Shown here: positions 1 through 9,133 of the stretch, one piece after another
Numbering within the stretch: the stretch's first letter is position 1
Layout of the letters: every line of letters begins with the position of its first letter
Assembly: GCA_964494735.1 (NCBI GenBank)
Contig: CAZBSD010000002.1
Span: 70,412 to 134,411, forward strand
Length of the DNA stretch: 64,000 nucleotides
Reading direction: 5' to 3'
Source: PHAA01 sp964494735
GTDB taxonomy: Bacteria; Bacillota; Syntrophomonadia; Syntrophomonadales; Syntrophomonadaceae
Translations under genes and position numbers: made by a program
The notes under the pieces: model-generated
Database searches by the model: none
The model's input: only the letters and a program-made list of their open reading frames with translations
What the model was told of the DNA's origin: nothing

Positions 1-1129
1 GACCCTCTTTCTCGTAATTCCCAAGTTCCAACATGTCGCCAAGAATGGCCACAGCTTTCCGTCCCATGCTTATTTCCCGGCATACCTCCAGAGCGGCAGC
101 CATCGACACTGGATTGGCGTTGTAGGTATCGTTTATAACCGCTCCGCCGGCGGGTAGGTCAGTAATATTAAGGCGGTTCTCAGCAGTCTGATAGTCTTCA
201 AGGCCTTGCCCTATAATCTGTGGATCCACTCCCAGCAGGAATGCACACCCTGCCGCCGCGGCCAGATTGGTGGCTAATTGGGGAGCCGGCAGGGGGAACC
301 GGAATTGATGGCGTGCTCCCCATAAGCTCAACGAAACCTTGACCCCTGGCGCCGCTTTCTCAACTTGTACAACCTGTACATCACAACCTTCAGAGTAACC
401 GAAGGTATACAAGATGCCAGAATAGGTTTGAGCCGCTGCCATAAGCAATTGATTGTCTCCATTAATAAGTGCGAATCTATCGTCAGCGATCGATTCCAAA
501 ACTTCACACTTGGCGCAGGCGATATTTTCGAGACTCCCCATAGTCTCCAAATGAACCGGTTCCACGTTGGTTATAATGGCCTGGGTGGGCCTCAGGATTG
601 AAGCCAGCTGGGCAATTTCGCCAGGAGCCCGCATAGCCAGTTCCACGACCGCGGCCTGGTGGGTTTCGTCCAGGCTGAGGATGGTAAGGGGCAGCCCGAT
701 CTCATTATTGAAATTTCCCGGGGTCTTCAACGTCTTATAAACGGGTGCCAGGCAAGCGGCCAGCATATCTTTGGTGGTGGTCTTGCCCACGCTTCCGGTG
801 ATAGCAACGATTGGGATATCAAATCTGCTTCGATAGCAAGCCGCTAGATTTTGTAAGGCCAGCAATGTATCCTTCACCAGTATCACCGCAGTATGCTTGA
901 ATATGTTCATCTTGTCCGGCTTAGAGATAACCACAGCCGTTGCATCAGCCGTTATCAACTCATTGATGTAATCGTGCCCATCGAAATTATCCCCCTGCAA
1001 TGCAAAAAACAATTGGCCCGGTAAATAGCTGCGCGAGTCAGTGCTGACTCCTTCTATCCATGTGTCCGGATTGCCGCTTAAGAGATCACCGTTAACGCTA
1101 TCCACAACAAATTGTAGGCTCAGCCTCAT
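1..1129 (-). CDS. murF: UDP-N-acetylmuramoyl-tripeptide--D-alanyl-D-alanine ligase, 3' end missing
   Basis: MurF adds D-Ala-D-Ala to the UDP-MurNAc tripeptide, the last cytoplasmic step of the peptidoglycan monomer. The reading frame is open from the ATG at 1129 to the window edge, giving about 376 codons of the usual 450 or so, so the C-terminus lies outside. The Mur ligase P-loop GSVGKTTTKD is near residue 110, followed by the NNEIG stretch typical of MurF. The start overlaps the stop of murE in an ATGA, which indicates translational coupling. It is the last visible gene of the division/cell-wall cluster; mraY and murD would be expected beyond the edge, but this cannot be seen. Confidence 0.93.
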   Translation of the reverse strand, partial: MRLSLQFVVDSVNGDLLSGNPDTWIEGVSTDSRSYLPGQLFFALQGDNFDGHDYINELITADATAVVISKPDKMNIFKHTAVILVKDTLLALQNLAACYRSRFDIPIVAITGSVGKTTTKDMLAACLAPVYKTLKTPGNFNNEIGLPLTILSLDETHQAAVVELAMRAPGEIAQLASILRPTQAIITNVEPVHLETMGSLENIACAKCEVLESIADDRFALINGDNQLLMAAAQTYSGILYTFGYSEGCDVQVVQVEKAAPGVKVSLSLWGARHQFRFPLPAPQLATNLAAAAGCAFLLGVDPQIIGQGLEDYQTAENRLNITDLPAGGAVINDTYNANPVSMAAALEVCREISMGRKAVAILGDMLELGNYEKEG

Positions 1130-2595
1130 CCATTTGTTTTACCTTTCAGATATTCTGACGCCACCAGCCGATCATCAAAATCAAGAACCTGATCCTTGAC
1201 CAGCTGGTAAGTTTCATGCCCTTTACCGGCTATGATAATGAGATCTCCCTTTTTTGCCAGACAAATAGCCTGATGGATGGCTTCGCGCCGGTCAATTATC
1301 TTGGCATAGTGGGAGTTTTCAACTTCCTGCAAGCCGGGTATAATATCATCTATTATCGCTTCCGGTTCCTCAGTCCTGGGGTTGTCAGAGGTAACGATGG
1401 TAAAATTGCTGTATTGGGCTGCTATCCTGCCCATCAGTGGCCGTTTGGTTCTGTCGCGGTCACCCCCGCAGCCAAATACCGTGATTAACCGGTTTTCCAG
1501 TATCTCTCGTCCCGTTTTGAGGATATTCTCCAAGCCGTCCGGGGTATGGGCGTAATCGACTATCACGGTAAAGTCCTGCCCACAATCCACTTGTTCAAAT
1601 CGGCCCGCCACACCAGTCACCTGGGCCAATGCTTTCCTGATAACATCCTGGCTTATCCCCTCTTTCAAAGCGAAAGCTATTGATGCCAGAGCATTGTAAA
1701 TACTGAAGCGGCCAATCAGTTTCATAGCGATGGGGAACTGTTCATCCTGGTAACGAACCGTGAACTGACTGCCCTTCAGACTGAATCTTATATCGGCAGC
1801 CTGCACCGCTGCCTTCTCATTGATTCCATAGGTGATATAATTGCCGGTGGCTTTGATGAAATCTGCGGCAGCTGCATCGTCAGCATTGATAACCGCAAAA
1901 CTGCCCGGGCTCATATCCATTTGTTCAAACAGTCTCAATTTTGACCGTTTATAGCTATCCATATCGCCATGAAAATCAAGGTGATCTTGTGTCAAATTGG
2001 TGAATACGGCACTGTGGAATACGAGCCGCTCTACTCTGCCCATATCCAAAGCATGGGATGATACTTCCATGATTGCGTATTGCCCCGATGCCATCCTCAC
2101 TATCTCAAGGAATTCCTCTATATCCGGTGATTCGGGGGTAGTATTGTTGAAGACCTTCTCATAATCCCCTATTCGTGAATATAATGTCCCCATGATACCA
2201 GTCTTACAACCCTGTTCTTCCAGTATAGCTTTTATCAGATGGGTAGTGGTGGTTTTCCCGTTGGTGCCGGTCACACCCACCAATCTTAGCTGGGAGGAGG
2301 GACTTTGATAGAAATTGGAGGCTAATGTGGGCATCGCCTTGCGGCTGTCGGCCACTTGTATGACCGCCATGTCGGGGACAGCGTCGATTTCCTTCTCGAC
2401 CAGCAAAGCAGCTGCTCCGCGGTCGATAGCCTGTTGGATGTAATCGTGGCCGTCGCTCTTTAATCCGGAGATGCAGACAAATAGGTTTCCAGGCCCTGCT
2501 TTTCGGGAGTCAAAACTGATTCCGCCGATTTCCTGATCCAAAGACCCGGTTATCAACTTGTAATCCAAACTAGCCAGGATTGAACCTAATTTCAA
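1126..2595 (-). CDS. murE: UDP-N-acetylmuramoyl-L-alanyl-D-glutamate--2,6-diaminopimelate ligase
   Basis: MurE adds the third residue of the peptidoglycan stem peptide. The 489-residue length is normal. The ATP site GTNGKTTTT is at residues 110-118, and the DNPR motif near residue 405 (in SDNPRTEEP) is the signature of enzymes that use meso-diaminopimelate rather than lysine, so the wall is predicted to be DAP type. The start is a TTG at 2595 with an AGGAGG Shine-Dalgarno a few bases upstream. The gene follows the PBP gene after about 44 bases and overlaps murF by four bases. Confidence 0.96.
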   Translation of the reverse strand: MKLGSILASLDYKLITGSLDQEIGGISFDSRKAGPGNLFVCISGLKSDGHDYIQQAIDRGAAALLVEKEIDAVPDMAVIQVADSRKAMPTLASNFYQSPSSQLRLVGVTGTNGKTTTTHLIKAILEEQGCKTGIMGTLYSRIGDYEKVFNNTTPESPDIEEFLEIVRMASGQYAIMEVSSHALDMGRVERLVFHSAVFTNLTQDHLDFHGDMDSYKRSKLRLFEQMDMSPGSFAVINADDAAAADFIKATGNYITYGINEKAAVQAADIRFSLKGSQFTVRYQDEQFPIAMKLIGRFSIYNALASIAFALKEGISQDVIRKALAQVTGVAGRFEQVDCGQDFTVIVDYAHTPDGLENILKTGREILENRLITVFGCGGDRDRTKRPLMGRIAAQYSNFTIVTSDNPRTEEPEAIIDDIIPGLQEVENSHYAKIIDRREAIHQAICLAKKGDLIIIAGKGHETYQLVKDQVLDFDDRLVASEYLKGKTNG

Positions 2596-2639
2596 AGCCC
2601 GTTCCTCCTTTCTTCAGTCGAATCCTATTACAGCTCTGA

Positions 2640-4751
2640 TCACTCCAGAGGCTGGAATTTAACCTTTATGGTCGAACCGCTGGTTACAACCTTCCCGGGG
2701 GCGGGCGACTGTTCAGTGGATATGCCGTGCCCCTCGGGGACCAGGTGGAGGCCAAGATCAGCCAACATCCGGGCCACTTCTTTCATCGATTTACCGTTCA
2801 GGTCAGGAACCGTTATCTCCCCACTCTGACCATTTTTCTCATATGGCGACATACTTATTATTACCTCGGATCCTCTGCTTAATTTACTCCCGGCTCGAGG
2901 TGTCTGCTGCCAAACAATACGGCCTTCACCTACAACCTTGGCGGACAGCCCCCGGGCCGCGATAGCAGATCTGGCATCCGCCACAGAAAGATTTACAACA
3001 TCCGGGACTATTACCCGTTCTTCTTTCTGAGGGTTGATCTGTCCATCGCTTTGTCTTAAAGGAACCTCGAGATAGCGCAGTGAATCATTTATTATCTCGC
3101 GGGCTGCCGGGGCTGCAACCCATCCACCGTAATAGGGATACCCTTGAGGAGCGTCCACTACCACCATAACCACCAAGCGGGGATCATCGGAAGGAGCCAC
3201 CCCTACAAACGAAGCTACATATTCGCTGGCCAAGTAGCCGCCCCCCGGGGCTATTTTCTGAGCAGTTCCGGTTTTACCGCCCACATGGTATCCTTCGATG
3301 AAGGCATTGCGCCCGGTACCGTTGGTGACTTCCCCTTCCAGGATCCAGCATAGCTCTTTGGCCATCGATTCGGAAATTACTTGACTGACCACCTCGGGCT
3401 CAATAGTCTTGATAACATTACCGGTGTTGTCCAATACCTGTTTCAGAAGGTGGGGCTTAATCAGTTTACCACCATTGGCTACGGCCGATACGGCTGAAGT
3501 AAGCTGCATGGCGGTAACCGCGTTGGCCTGCCCCATGGCCATGGTGGCAAGGTCGATCTGTTTTGCATTGGACTGGTTGACCAGAATCCCCTTGGCTTCA
3601 CCGGGTAGGTCGATTCCGGTCGGCTTCCCGAAACCAAAGGCATGCAGGTACTTGAAGTATTTATCCATACCCAACTCCAGACCTACCTTTACAAAGCCAA
3701 CATTGCAGGAATTCTCTACTATCTGGGCGAATGTCTGGCTGCCATGGGCCCTGCGATTGGGACAGCCAATAGTTTCTTTGCCCACCTTCACGTAGCCGGG
3801 ACAATAGAACTGGGTGTCACGATTAACCAGGTTTTCCTCGAGAGCCATCGCCGATGTGGTAATTTTCATGGTGGAACCAGGTTCATAGCTGTCATTAATG
3901 GCGAAGTTCCTCCGATTGCTGGCTGGAACCGCGCCATAGTTGTTGGGATCAAAGGTGGGCCTGGAAGTCAGGGCCAGTATTTCACCACTCTTCGGATCCA
4001 TCACAATGGCCGCAGCACTCTTGGCCTGACGTTCTATAAAAACCTTATCCAGTTCCCTTTCGGTGATATATTGTATCGTTTCGTCGATGGTGAGAACCAG
4101 ATTCCCCCCATCTACGGGGGCGATGTACTTATGAGTGGCCTCCGGTATTTCTCGGCCGGCGGCATCATGCTCGATGACAATTCGGCCCTTGGTTCCACCT
4201 ACCAGATCATTATAATAATTGTCGATACCCTCCAATCCAGTGTTGTCGGTGCCAGATATCCCCAGCACGTGACTGGCCAGGGTACCTTTGGGATAGAAAC
4301 GGCGGCTTTCTTCAGTAAGGTCAACCCCCGGCAGCTGAAGATCACGTATTTGCTGAGCTTGCTCCGGGGTTATCTGCCTCCTTATCCACTCAAAAGAACT
4401 GTTGGCGGTTATCTTCTTCAGAATACTGGTTTCGTCAATACCCAAAACTTGGGCCAGCTTCTGAGCAGTCGCTTGCTGCTGCTTCGAACGCTTGATTTCG
4501 GCCGGTATTGCATAAACGGAATCGGCACTGATCGATATAGCCAGTTCATGACCATTGCGATCATAGATTATGCCCCTTTTGGACTCTACCGGCACGTCCC
4601 GCATCCGGTTCTGGGCCGCTTTCTCCGATAGTTCTGCTCCTTTTACGAACTGAACCCAGAATATTCGGCCGCCCAGCAATACGAAAGCAATGGTAAATAA
4701 GAAAAAAAGCGTAGCTATACGCTTTCTCAAAAGCAAACCAGCCGTTTGCAT
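2640..4751 (-). CDS. class B penicillin-binding protein with two PASTA domains (SpoVD/FtsI type)
   Basis: This is a peptidoglycan transpeptidase of division or spore cortex synthesis, anchored by one N-terminal membrane helix (about residues 11-33). The dimerisation domain is followed by the transpeptidase with active-site STMK (293-296), SCN (348-350) and KTGT (493-496). Two PASTA domains fill the C-terminus (about 575-703), as in SpoVD and PBP2x. In Bacillus the same position holds two paralogues, pbpB and spoVD; here only one is present between ftsL and murE, so it may serve vegetative division, sporulation or both. All catalytic motifs are intact. The start ATG has a GGGGTGG ribosome site. 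Confidence 0.93.
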   Translation of the reverse strand: MQTAGLLLRKRIATLFFLFTIAFVLLGGRIFWVQFVKGAELSEKAAQNRMRDVPVESKRGIIYDRNGHELAISISADSVYAIPAEIKRSKQQQATAQKLAQVLGIDETSILKKITANSSFEWIRRQITPEQAQQIRDLQLPGVDLTEESRRFYPKGTLASHVLGISGTDNTGLEGIDNYYNDLVGGTKGRIVIEHDAAGREIPEATHKYIAPVDGGNLVLTIDETIQYITERELDKVFIERQAKSAAAIVMDPKSGEILALTSRPTFDPNNYGAVPASNRRNFAINDSYEPGSTMKITTSAMALEENLVNRDTQFYCPGYVKVGKETIGCPNRRAHGSQTFAQIVENSCNVGFVKVGLELGMDKYFKYLHAFGFGKPTGIDLPGEAKGILVNQSNAKQIDLATMAMGQANAVTAMQLTSAVSAVANGGKLIKPHLLKQVLDNTGNVIKTIEPEVVSQVISESMAKELCWILEGEVTNGTGRNAFIEGYHVGGKTGTAQKIAPGGGYLASEYVASFVGVAPSDDPRLVVMVVVDAPQGYPYYGGWVAAPAAREIINDSLRYLEVPLRQSDGQINPQKEERVIVPDVVNLSVADARSAIAARGLSAKVVGEGRIVWQQTPRAGSKLSRGSEVIISMSPYEKNGQSGEITVPDLNGKSMKEVARMLADLGLHLVPEGHGISTEQSPAPGKVVTSGSTIKVKFQPLE

Positions 4752-4779
4752 CTATTATCCACCCCATTTTATTGTTTCA

Positions 4780-5265
4780 TTAAGTATTAGCCGCCAAACG
4801 TGATAGGCTGGCATAAAGATTATCCAGCAGTCTCTGGCTGACACTGGTCTTGTTGGCCTCGGCATATGTATTAGAGGCCATGCTCACCGGTTCCGCCACT
4901 GTCGCCATGGCTATTGACGTGTTGTAATCCGGTTTGTACATGCCCAACTGAGTTACTGCTACTTGCTCCACATGCGCCAGGGAACTCTTTTCTGCTATCT
5001 GGAATTCCAGCCGTTGATTGGATGTGGTGATACCCGCCACTTCCCGTTCCAATCGCTCGATTTCGTAACCAAGGGTAGCGCTCTTGATACACAAAAACAC
5101 CAGCAACAGTGCGTAACCAAAAACGGCCAGAGCGCATTTGATATACATCTTGCGGGGGTAGTTTGTTTTTCTGACTGTTCTGCGTCTTATGACTGTTTTG
5201 GTTTCCGGAGCTGGTATCGGCTGGTAGTTCCAATCCCGAGCCGCACTAGACTGGGCTTGTAGCAT
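4780..5265 (-). CDS. ftsL: FtsL-like cell division protein
   Basis: This 161-residue protein has the FtsL layout: a basic cytoplasmic N-terminus (RRRTVRK), one membrane helix at about residues 45-63, then a heptad-rich coiled coil (YEIERLEREVAGI and following) ending in the QLGMYKPD stretch usual for FtsL/DivIC. FtsL recruits septal synthases to the divisome. The family is poorly conserved, so the call leans on topology and on the position between rsmH and the class B PBP gene, where ftsL always lies. The region after residue 115 is low in similarity to anything I recognise. RBS GAGAGGAG precedes the ATG. Confidence 0.85.
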   Translation of the reverse strand: MLQAQSSAARDWNYQPIPAPETKTVIRRRTVRKTNYPRKMYIKCALAVFGYALLLVFLCIKSATLGYEIERLEREVAGITTSNQRLEFQIAEKSSLAHVEQVAVTQLGMYKPDYNTSIAMATVAEPVSMASNTYAEANKTSVSQRLLDNLYASLSRLAANT

Positions 5266-5292
5266 ACTATTACTCCTCTCTGGACTTTAGAA

Positions 5293-6210
5293 CTATATTC
5301 TCTCCGCTACCCGCAGCTTGGCACTTCGAGAGCGGGGGTTCTCGGCAATTTCGCCATCGTTGGGAATGATGGGCTTGCGGTTGACCAACTTCAGGATCGG
5401 CTTGCAATCACATATACAGACGGGAAAATCGGGCGGACAAATACATGCCTTGGACTGCTTTTGAAAAAACTGTTTGATTATGCGGTCTTCCAGGGAGTGA
5501 AAGCTTATGACACATAATCTGCCGCCCTTCTTCAGAGCCGTTACTGCCTGCGGAAGGACTTCCTGCAATGCTTCCATTTCCTCATTGACCGCTATCCTCA
5601 AAGCTTGAAAGGTTTTTCGGGCCGGATGTTTTTCCCGCCGGTAGCGGGCCGGAACTGCATTTTTAATTATCTCTGTCAGCTCCAAAGTAGTATCTATCGG
5701 ATGCAAACGACGATTTGCCTCGATCGCGTTACTTATGCTGCGGGCATGGCTCTCTTCACCATATTGGAACAGTATCCTGGTTATATCCTGGACCGGCCAA
5801 TGGTTAATTATCTCCCATGCCGTCAGAACTTGTTCCCGATTCATTCGCATGTCCAGCCGGGCATCTTCGTGGAAGCTGAATCCCCTCTCGGTGACATCAA
5901 GCTGAAAAGAGGAGACTCCCAGATCCAACATTATACCGTCAACCTGGATAATCCCTAATGCGCCAAGAACTTGGCCAAGATGTCTGAAGTCGGACTTTAC
6001 CAGAATGACATTGGAAGCTTTGATTCTTTCTCCGGTCTGACCGAGCACGCCTGCATCTTTGTCAATACCTATGATTTTTGCATCGGATGACAGTTGAGCC
6101 AGCAGACAACCCAAGTGTCCTGCACCGCCGAGGGTACAGTCAACGTAGATGCCATGTGGATCTGTAACCAGGTTCTCGATAGTTTCCTGTAATAACACAG
6201 GTTGATGCAA
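5293..6210 (-). CDS. rsmH: 16S rRNA (cytosine(1402)-N(4))-methyltransferase
   Basis: RsmH (MraW) methylates N4 of C1402 in the ribosomal P site using S-adenosylmethionine. The SAM-binding motif DCTLGGAGH is at residues 24-32, and the C-terminal SFHSLEDRIIKQFF and SRSAKLRVAERI segments are family signatures. At 305 residues it is of usual length. The start is a TTG at 6210: an in-frame TGA lies four codons upstream and no ATG or GTG is available near it; the GGAG ribosome site is a little far, about 12 bases. It lies 15 bases after mraZ, the standard order. Confidence 0.95.
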   Translation of the reverse strand: MHQPVLLQETIENLVTDPHGIYVDCTLGGAGHLGCLLAQLSSDAKIIGIDKDAGVLGQTGERIKASNVILVKSDFRHLGQVLGALGIIQVDGIMLDLGVSSFQLDVTERGFSFHEDARLDMRMNREQVLTAWEIINHWPVQDITRILFQYGEESHARSISNAIEANRRLHPIDTTLELTEIIKNAVPARYRREKHPARKTFQALRIAVNEEMEALQEVLPQAVTALKKGGRLCVISFHSLEDRIIKQFFQKQSKACICPPDFPVCICDCKPILKLVNRKPIIPNDGEIAENPRSRSAKLRVAERI

Positions 6211-6225
6211 TTCTATTTCTCACTC

Positions 6226-6657
6226 CTAAAACCCTAGCCCCACCATGTTTTCGGCAATCACCTCATACGATGATGCTGCTGCCTGATTATATTCTGCCCA
6301 TCCGTCGCCAGCCCAAATCTCAACCCTCGAACCAACCCCGATGACGGTAAGGTCTTTGCCTATTCCAGCGTATTCCCTCAAATTGGTGGGTAAAACGATT
6401 CTTCCTTGCTTGTCCATTTCCAGCTCGGAAGCCCCTGAAAAGAAGAACCTGGCGAAGGATCTGACATCCGATCTGGTAAACGGGAGCGCCCGCAATTTCT
6501 CTTCTATGATTTTCCATTCTTCCAATGGGTACAGGAAGATACAATTGTCCAGGCCCTTGGTGGCAATAAATTTTGCCCCCAATTCTTCCCGGAATTTAGC
6601 TGGAACAATTATTCTTCCTTTAGTATCCAGGGAATGCTGGTATTCTCCCAAGAACAT
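6226..6657 (-). CDS. mraZ: MraZ transcriptional regulator
   Basis: MraZ is a ring-forming AbrB/SpoVT-fold DNA-binding protein that controls the division cluster that it heads. The 143 residues contain the two expected half domains, each with a DxxxR core: LDTKGRIIVP near the N-terminus and MDKQGRIVLP near residue 80. The start at 6657 (MFLGEYQHSL) is chosen over an upstream in-frame ATG at 6720 because it matches the family N-terminus, gives the family length and has an AAGGGAG ribosome site; the longer reading would also run through the operator repeats. It is the first gene of the cluster. Confidence 0.95.
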   Translation of the reverse strand: MFLGEYQHSLDTKGRIIVPAKFREELGAKFIATKGLDNCIFLYPLEEWKIIEEKLRALPFTRSDVRSFARFFFSGASELEMDKQGRIVLPTNLREYAGIGKDLTVIGVGSRVEIWAGDGWAEYNQAAASSYEVIAENMVGLGF

Positions 6658-6694
6658 CAGTTCTGCTCCCTTGTGGTGTTTTTGTGGGTGTATC

Positions 6695-6720
6695 CTCCAC
6701 TTTGCTCCACATCTCTCCAC
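6695..6720 (-). promoter_or_regulatory. three GTGGAG direct repeats, probable MraZ operator
   Basis: On the minus strand the hexamer GTGGAG occurs three times with exact 10-base spacing (reverse complements at 6695-6700, 6705-6710 and 6715-6720), about 40 bases upstream of the mraZ start. Direct G-rich repeats at one helical turn are the known form of MraZ binding sites in several phyla, so autoregulation of the mraZ-rsmH-ftsL-PBP-mur operon is inferred. A TAGAAT just upstream could be a -10 box, but no convincing -35 is seen. Confidence 0.7.
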
Positions 6721-7063
6721 CCCCTATTCTATCTGCCAAAACCAATTCCCTTCATTGTGAAAATAATAACTATTATAAGATAGTTCTTTTTGCGGAAAAT
6801 TTATTTAATTTTCGATGAAATCCACGATAAATTTCAGCTCATATCCTGTACAAAAATATCGCTATTTGAGTAATCCTGTATTGTTGCCCCAATAGCAAGG
6901 TGGGCCGGATTTGCTGTACCGGTTACAGTCCAGCGGTTCCAACCCACCTTCTAAAGTTTGTTCATATTCGAATTAAGATGACGCCCCTGGATTGGCTCAT
7001 ACTGAAATTGCCTGGAAATATCCCAATCCTCGCCTTAACCCGTCAATTGCAGTGTTAAATGCC
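6721..7063. other. intergenic region with two nested inverted repeats
   Basis: No gene is visible in this stretch between mraZ and the ACT protein. On the minus strand an 8-base stem AAGGTGGG/CCCACCTT (6898-6905 with 6942-6949) encloses an inner hairpin CTGTA-loop-TACAG, and is followed at once by a second stem GCTATT/AATAGC (6861-6866 with 6891-6896) and a run of five Ts. It could end transcription from the ACT gene or be a small structured RNA or leader. I do not recognise a riboswitch family. The last 60 bases before mraZ are AT-rich and probably hold its promoter. Confidence 0.4.
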
Positions 7064-7492
7064 CTATAGCTTGTAAAGATCCTGAGCGTCTACATAGCTG
7101 ATATTCTTGCTCCGGAATACCTCCTTGGCTTTCTTGTTATCTTCCACCTTGAATATGACCAGGGCCTCCCCGCCCGCCACACCCAAGAAGGCATACAGGT
7201 ATTCGATGTTAATATTCTCATCTGACATCTGGTCCAGCACATCGGCCAGACCGCCAGGCGAATCGGGCATGCGAACCGCGATTACTTCGGTTTCACTGAC
7301 GGTAAAACCCGACTCTTTAAGGATCTTATAGGCTTGATCCGGATCGTTCACTATCAATCGCAGTATTCCGAAATCAGAGGTATCTGCGATGGAAAGAGCC
7401 CGGATGTTGATACCCGCATTACCTAAAACTCTGGTAACATGAGCCAGGCGTCCGCTGGAATTCTCCAGGAAAACGGAAATCTGCTTAGCCAT
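7064..7492 (-). CDS. tandem ACT-domain protein
   Basis: This 142-residue protein is made of two ACT domains, about residues 3-70 (ISVFLENSSGRLAHVTRVL) and 71-142 (AVRMPDSPGGLADVLDQM). ACT domains bind amino acids and act as regulatory modules; no catalytic domain is attached. It lies 13 bases after the paaK-type ligase gene, an arrangement common in anaerobes that ferment aromatic amino acids or make aryl-CoA esters, so a sensor role for an aromatic ligand is plausible but inferred. Start ATG at 7492 with a GGAGGG ribosome site. Confidence 0.88.
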   Translation of the reverse strand: MAKQISVFLENSSGRLAHVTRVLGNAGINIRALSIADTSDFGILRLIVNDPDQAYKILKESGFTVSETEVIAVRMPDSPGGLADVLDQMSDENINIEYLYAFLGVAGGEALVIFKVEDNKKAKEVFRSKNISYVDAQDLYKL

Positions 7493-7505
7493 ACAATATT
7501 CCCTC

Positions 7506-8807
7506 CTATATTTTGCGATTGTCTTTAACTCTGACCGCCTTGCCTTCGCTGCGGGGAATAGATTTGGGTTCCACCAACCTGACCTTCACCGCAATCATCA
7601 GGTTGCTCTCCAATTCCTTGGCTATCCGGCGATTGAGATCCTCAAGCTTCCGTATTTCATCGCTGAAGATATCTTCCGAAACCTCCACCTGAACCTCCAT
7701 CTGATCCAGGTTATCCCGCCTTTCCAATACTATCATATAATGAGGTTCCACTCCAGGAATACTCAATAGTATGGTCTCTATCGCCGAGGGGAATACGTTC
7801 ACCCCTCGCACTATCAGCATATCGTCGGAGCGGCCCAGTACCTTCTGCATGCGGATATGAGTGCGGCCGCAAGGGCATTCGGTGCTTGACACGGTGGTCA
7901 AATCCCTGGTCCGGTAACGGATCATGGGGATGGCCTCCTTCGTCAAAGTGGTAATAACCAACTCACCCAGCGAACCCTCTGGCAGGACTTCTTCGGTCAC
8001 CGGATCTATTACTTCCACCAGGAAGTGATCCTCGGCGATATGCAGGCCAGTCCGGGCCGGACATTCAATAGCCACCCCAGGACCCATGATTTCGCTCAGT
8101 CCGTAGATATCGTAGGCCTTGATGCGCAGCTTATTCTCGACCTCCACCCGCATATTTTCTGACCACGGTTCCGCTCCGAAGATCCCCGCCTGTAACTTGA
8201 GATCGGCGGGATCGACTCCCATTTCAGCCATCACTTCGGCGATGAAAAGAGCATAGGACGGGGTGCAGGTAAGATGAGTGGTGCCGAAATCCTGCATCAG
8301 CAAAATCTGTCGTTGGGTGTTTCCCCCTGAGACCGGGATAACAGATGCACCCAGGCGCTCGGCCCCGTAATGAACCCCAAGCCCGCCGGTAAATAATCCG
8401 TATCCATAGGCGTTCTGAATCACCGACCGCTTATTCGCCCCGGCACTGGTCAAAGCCCTGGCCATGAGGTCGGCCCAATTATCGACGTCCCGGCGGGTGT
8501 ATCCTACCACCGACGGCTTGCCAGTGGTACCGGACGAGGCATGGATCCGCACCACCTCCGACATGGGCATGGCAAACAGCCCGAAGGGATAGTTATCGCG
8601 CATCTCCTGCTTGGTAGTAAAAGGCAGCAACTTAAGATCATCAAGACATCCGATATCATCCGGTTTGATCCCCGCATCGTCCATTTTGGCCCTGCAGGCC
8701 GGCACAAAAGCATAAGACCGGTAGACGGTCTCCTTGAGCCGTCTGATCTGCAGCTTCTCGAGGTTGTCCCTCGACATGCACTCCTTCTCCTGATCCCAGT
8801 AAGCCAT
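7506..8807 (-). CDS. paaK: phenylacetate-CoA ligase-type adenylate-forming enzyme
   Basis: The protein belongs to the PaaK branch of AMP-forming acyl-CoA ligases, which activate phenylacetate or a similar aryl acid with ATP and CoA. The adenylate P-loop ASSGTTGKPS is at about residue 90, followed by the YGLSE and YRTRD motifs and the C-terminal PRSEGKAVRV stretch with the catalytic lysine region. Length of about 433 residues is normal. I prefer ATG 8807 over TTG 8810 by ribosome-site spacing (GGGAG). The substrate cannot be read from the sequence. The downstream ACT protein is probably cotranscribed. Confidence 0.9.
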   Translation of the reverse strand: MAYWDQEKECMSRDNLEKLQIRRLKETVYRSYAFVPACRAKMDDAGIKPDDIGCLDDLKLLPFTTKQEMRDNYPFGLFAMPMSEVVRIHASSGTTGKPSVVGYTRRDVDNWADLMARALTSAGANKRSVIQNAYGYGLFTGGLGVHYGAERLGASVIPVSGGNTQRQILLMQDFGTTHLTCTPSYALFIAEVMAEMGVDPADLKLQAGIFGAEPWSENMRVEVENKLRIKAYDIYGLSEIMGPGVAIECPARTGLHIAEDHFLVEVIDPVTEEVLPEGSLGELVITTLTKEAIPMIRYRTRDLTTVSSTECPCGRTHIRMQKVLGRSDDMLIVRGVNVFPSAIETILLSIPGVEPHYMIVLERRDNLDQMEVQVEVSEDIFSDEIRKLEDLNRRIAKELESNLMIAVKVRLVEPKSIPRSEGKAVRVKDNRKI

Positions 8808-8928
8808 CAATTCTGCTCCCCCCGATACTATCGTTCTTCCTCCAAATTAACTACACGGCCATTATAATACCAAAATCGTGTTTACACTAGATATTATCTT
8901 CATGGGGAAGGTTGTCCTGAAAACGCAT

Positions 8929-9127
8929 AAAAAAACCCCACTGAGCCGTGGCGCCGTGAGTTTTAACCTGCAATGCAGGTGGGTGTCCTCTCATATACTC
9001 AATGCGTCCCACTCAATAGGCTTGCATGTCGTATATGAAGACCGGACTCCCAAAGTTTTTGTGTTGGCAAAAACTGAACGGTTATACACGCGAACAGCAG
9101 GGGTTTATGATATTTTATGAATTATTT
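8929..9127 (-). ncRNA. ssrS: 6S RNA
   Basis: This is a global regulator RNA that mimics an open promoter and binds sigma-A RNA polymerase. The minus strand shows the full 6S layout: a closing stem (AAACCCC at 9100-9106 with GGGGTTT at 8933-8939), a central bubble, a long terminal stem (about 12 pairs, GTCTTCATATAC with GTATATGAGAGGAC), a small hairpin in the 3' strand of the bubble (ACCTGCA/TGCAGGT) and a 5'-strand hairpin AGTTTTTG/CAAAAACT. It ends in a seven-base T run. It has its own promoter and lies directly after aspS, where bsrA lies in Bacillus subtilis. The exact 5' end is estimated from the promoter. Confidence 0.85.
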
Positions 9128-9133
9128 AGATAG

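Noticed and set aside
3642..4631. Open frame of 329 codons on the plus strand opposite the PBP gene
   Set aside because: The minus strand carries intact transpeptidase motifs; the plus frame resembles no protein and has no ribosome site.
6925..6955. T-box leader, because AAGGTGGG and GGAACCGCTGG on the minus strand recall the T-box consensus
   Set aside because: The two parts are split by extra bases, no specifier stem was found, and the downstream gene is mraZ, not an amino acid gene.
8878..9120. Plus-strand reading frame of 80 codons
   Set aside because: It lies over the 6S RNA on the other strand, has no ribosome site and no family resemblance.
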